From an uncultured Bacteroidales bacterium (lineage in GTDB: Bacteria; Bacteroidota; Bacteroidia; Bacteroidales; ML635J-15): a stretch of DNA of 8,774 bases. Shown piece by piece: positions 7,061-8,774 of the stretch (positions are counted from its first letter, which is position 1; each line of letters opens with the position of its first letter). The notes under the pieces are model-generated. The model did not search any database. It was not told the DNA's origin and saw only the letters and a list, made by a program, of their open reading frames with translations. The stretch covers positions 6,265 to 15,038 of the forward strand of contig CAJOEG010000050.1 of the NCBI GenBank assembly GCA_905233405.1, written 5' to 3'. Both the position numbers and the translations under genes were made by a program.

Positions 7061-8323
7061 ATGCGCAATAAACTTGGAATACTACTATTTGTATTTGTAA
7101 CATTTACAACATCCCTCTTTTCGCAGGGACAGATAAGGGTAATGAGTTACAATTTGTTGAATTTCAACAATCTTACAAGTTATTGTACTGCAGAAAACAA
7201 TTCATACCAAGCTAAGGCTGGCTATCTGGCTACCATTGTCTCCAATCAGCAACCTGACATACTTTGTTGCTGCGAAGTGGGCAAAAGTTATCAATCATTG
7301 GCATATACAATTTCGTATATACTAGGCAACTCGTTGAATGTTAACGGTGTAACCCGTTGGGCATCAGCCCCGGCATCAGGAAGCGAATACTTGAACAATG
7401 CCCTTTTCTACGACAAGACAAAACTCAAACTCGTTGCCCAGACAAAAGTCAATACTGACATCCGCGAGATAAACATCTACAAGTTGAAGCATCTTTCCAC
7501 CAATGACACCTTAAAGGTTGCGATTGTCCATCTGAAAGCAGGAACAGGCTACGAATCACAGCGTGGCACTGAAATCCAGCAACTTGTCAATTATCTTACT
7601 ACACAAGGCAACAACGACAATTTCATAGTCTGTGGCGATTTCAATATCTACAATGCTTCCGAACCTGCATTCCAGAATCTTGTAAATCCTTCATACCTGC
7701 CAATTGCATTCTACGACCCTGTAAACCAAATGGGCGCCTGGACTAACAACTGGAATTTCAGCGAATACCACACACAATCGACACATAGTGGTAACAGCGA
7801 CTGTTTTTCGGGGGGCGGTATGGACGACCGCTTCGACTTCATACTGATGTCGGGAAGCATAATAAATGGTTCCAAGGGAATTACATATACACCGAATTCA
7901 TACTGGTCAGTAGGTCAGGACGGAAACAGGTTCAACGGCGCAATAAATTCACCGACCAACAATACCTTGCCCAGCAATGTGATTGATGCCCTGTACAACA
8001 TGAGCGACCATCTGCCTGTCGTTGCGGAATTGACATTCAACAATGTAGGCTATGCATCAGAATCGACTGATGCCAGTTTTCAATCAATTGTGCAAAATCC
8101 TGCAAACGACGAACTTGTTGTACGACTGAGGACAGAAAAACCACGCGAATTTGTTGTAAATGTTTATTCGGCATTAGGTAGGCTCGTATTGTCGTATTCT
8201 GTCCAAGTCTCAAACGACGAAGTTGTTGCTCGTAACATATCCGATTTGCCAAATGGCGTTTACATTGTCAGCATAAAGTCGGAAGGTGTATCGGTTTCGC
8301 ACAGGGTAGTAAAAGCGGAATAA
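7061..8323 (+). CDS. T9SS-secreted endonuclease/exonuclease/phosphatase-family protein
   Basis: A 420-residue protein with a signal peptide (cleavage before Gln22, 'SLFSQ'), an EEP-fold catalytic domain (about 24-325) and a T9SS type A sorting domain (about 340-420: 'QNPANDELVV', 'VNVYSALGRLVLS', 'LPNGVYIVSI'). The EEP hallmarks appear in order: N31 in 'IRVMSYNLLNF', E72 in 'QPDILCCCEVGKS', H157 in 'VAIVHLKAG', D193/N195 in 'IVCGDFNIY', D259 in 'DDRFDFILMS', and D316-H317 in 'MSDHLPVV'. These match the metal-binding and general acid/base residues of the DNase I / exonuclease III superfamily, so it should be active. Substrates of the family include DNA, RNA and phosphoesters; export suggests extracellular nucleic-acid scavenging or biofilm DNA turnover, but a sugar- or lipid-phosphatase role cannot be excluded. 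The unusual 'CCC' before E72 could form disulfides or bind metal. It starts 8 bp after the M16 gene, probably in the same operon. Confidence 0.92.
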   Translation: MRNKLGILLFVFVTFTTSLFSQGQIRVMSYNLLNFNNLTSYCTAENNSYQAKAGYLATIVSNQQPDILCCCEVGKSYQSLAYTISYILGNSLNVNGVTRWASAPASGSEYLNNALFYDKTKLKLVAQTKVNTDIREINIYKLKHLSTNDTLKVAIVHLKAGTGYESQRGTEIQQLVNYLTTQGNNDNFIVCGDFNIYNASEPAFQNLVNPSYLPIAFYDPVNQMGAWTNNWNFSEYHTQSTHSGNSDCFSGGGMDDRFDFILMSGSIINGSKGITYTPNSYWSVGQDGNRFNGAINSPTNNTLPSNVIDALYNMSDHLPVVAELTFNNVGYASESTDASFQSIVQNPANDELVVRLRTEKPREFVVNVYSALGRLVLSYSVQVSNDEVVARNISDLPNGVYIVSIKSEGVSVSHRVVKAE

Positions 8324-8326
8324 AAT

Positions 8327-8774
8327 ATGGAAGGTGAATATGCAGAACTGATGAAACGCCTTAAGCGGCTTGACAGCAAGAAGCTGGACGCATTGTTTCA
8401 TCGTCTGCACGACGAGGAGTCGGAAAAGATTGACTGCCTTCAGTGTGCAAACTGTTGCCGAAGTCTCGGTCCGCGTTTCATTCAGAACGACATTACAAGA
8501 ATGGCAACCCACTTGAAAATGAAGGAATCGGCTTTTATCAGTCAATTCCTTCGCATTGATGAGGACGGCGACTATGTTTTCAAGGCTATGCCATGCCCTT
8601 TCCTAATGCCTGACAATTATTGTATGCTCTACAATTCACGCACAAAAGCCTGCCGCGAGTACCCACACACCGATTCCAAAAACATCAAAAGCATACTGAA
8701 AATATGCGAATTGAATACAGAGACCTGCCCTATCGTGAAGAACATTTTCGACCGTATCAAATCAAACGACTATG
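8327..8774 (+). CDS. YkgJ-family cysteine-cluster protein (3' partial)
   Basis: The frame is open from the ATG at 8327, 3 bp after the previous stop, to the window end, giving 149 residues without a stop. No signal peptide is present, so it is cytoplasmic. The cysteines are C37, C40, C43 and C44 in 'DCLQCANCCRSLGPRF', C90 in 'PCPFL', C99 in 'NYCMLYNSR', C109 in 'ACREYPH', and later C127 and C134. 'CxxCxxCC ... CPFL ... C..Y..R...CR.YP' is the signature of the YkgJ/UPF0153 zinc- or iron-chelating family, which is widespread but of unproven function; some members have been linked to iron-sulfur or protein modification. The remaining C-terminus is outside the window. Its tight spacing suggests it shares the upstream transcript, though a housekeeping gene at the end of an envelope operon may be chance. 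Family assignment is firm, function is not. Confidence 0.88.
   Translation, partial: MEGEYAELMKRLKRLDSKKLDALFHRLHDEESEKIDCLQCANCCRSLGPRFIQNDITRMATHLKMKESAFISQFLRIDEDGDYVFKAMPCPFLMPDNYCMLYNSRTKACREYPHTDSKNIKSILKICELNTETCPIVKNIFDRIKSNDY

Noticed and set aside
8210..8545. 111-codon minus-strand frame across the EEP/YkgJ junction
   Set aside because: It is antisense to two genes with clear family motifs and has no recognisable domain.

Overview
The window looks like ordinary chromosomal DNA from a member of the Bacteroidota, most likely Bacteroidales. The evidence is two proteins with type IX secretion (T9SS) type A sorting domains, a TonB-dependent receptor C-terminus, an M16 peptidase and a cyclophilin of the Bacteroidetes layout, signal peptides cleaved before glutamine, and genes without clear Shine-Dalgarno sequences. 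I assign no genus. Every gene except an HD-domain gene and a YkgJ-like gene appears to encode an envelope or secreted protein.

Layout. Bases 1-438 hold the 3' end of a TonB-dependent receptor on the + strand. It converges on a minus-strand block. Read in its direction of transcription (right to left), that block holds a small putative lipoprotein (2808-3224), a T9SS-secreted protein of unknown function (1597-2799), tRNA-Ala(GGC) (1502-1578), an intrinsic terminator (1473-1496) and an HD-domain phosphohydrolase-like gene (466-1449). An AT-rich 65-bp gap (3225-3289) separates this block from a plus-strand block of four tightly packed genes: a cyclophilin-like lipoprotein with substituted catalytic residues (3290-4171), a two-domain M16 zinc peptidase (4179-7052), a T9SS-exported endonuclease/exonuclease/phosphatase-fold protein (7061-8323) and a YkgJ-type cysteine-cluster protein cut by the window end (8327-8774).

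How they fit together. The spacings of 7, 8 and 3 bp suggest one plus-strand operon, with folding/proteolysis-type proteins followed by a secreted nuclease-like protein. The lipoprotein and T9SS protein on the minus strand are separated by 8 bp and are probably co-transcribed. No CRISPR array, insertion sequence, phage gene or defence system is visible. The points most worth a second look are the degenerate cyclophilin active site, the divergent HD motif, and the tRNA placed between a protein gene and a strong terminator. I see no convincing evidence for a wholly new system here.
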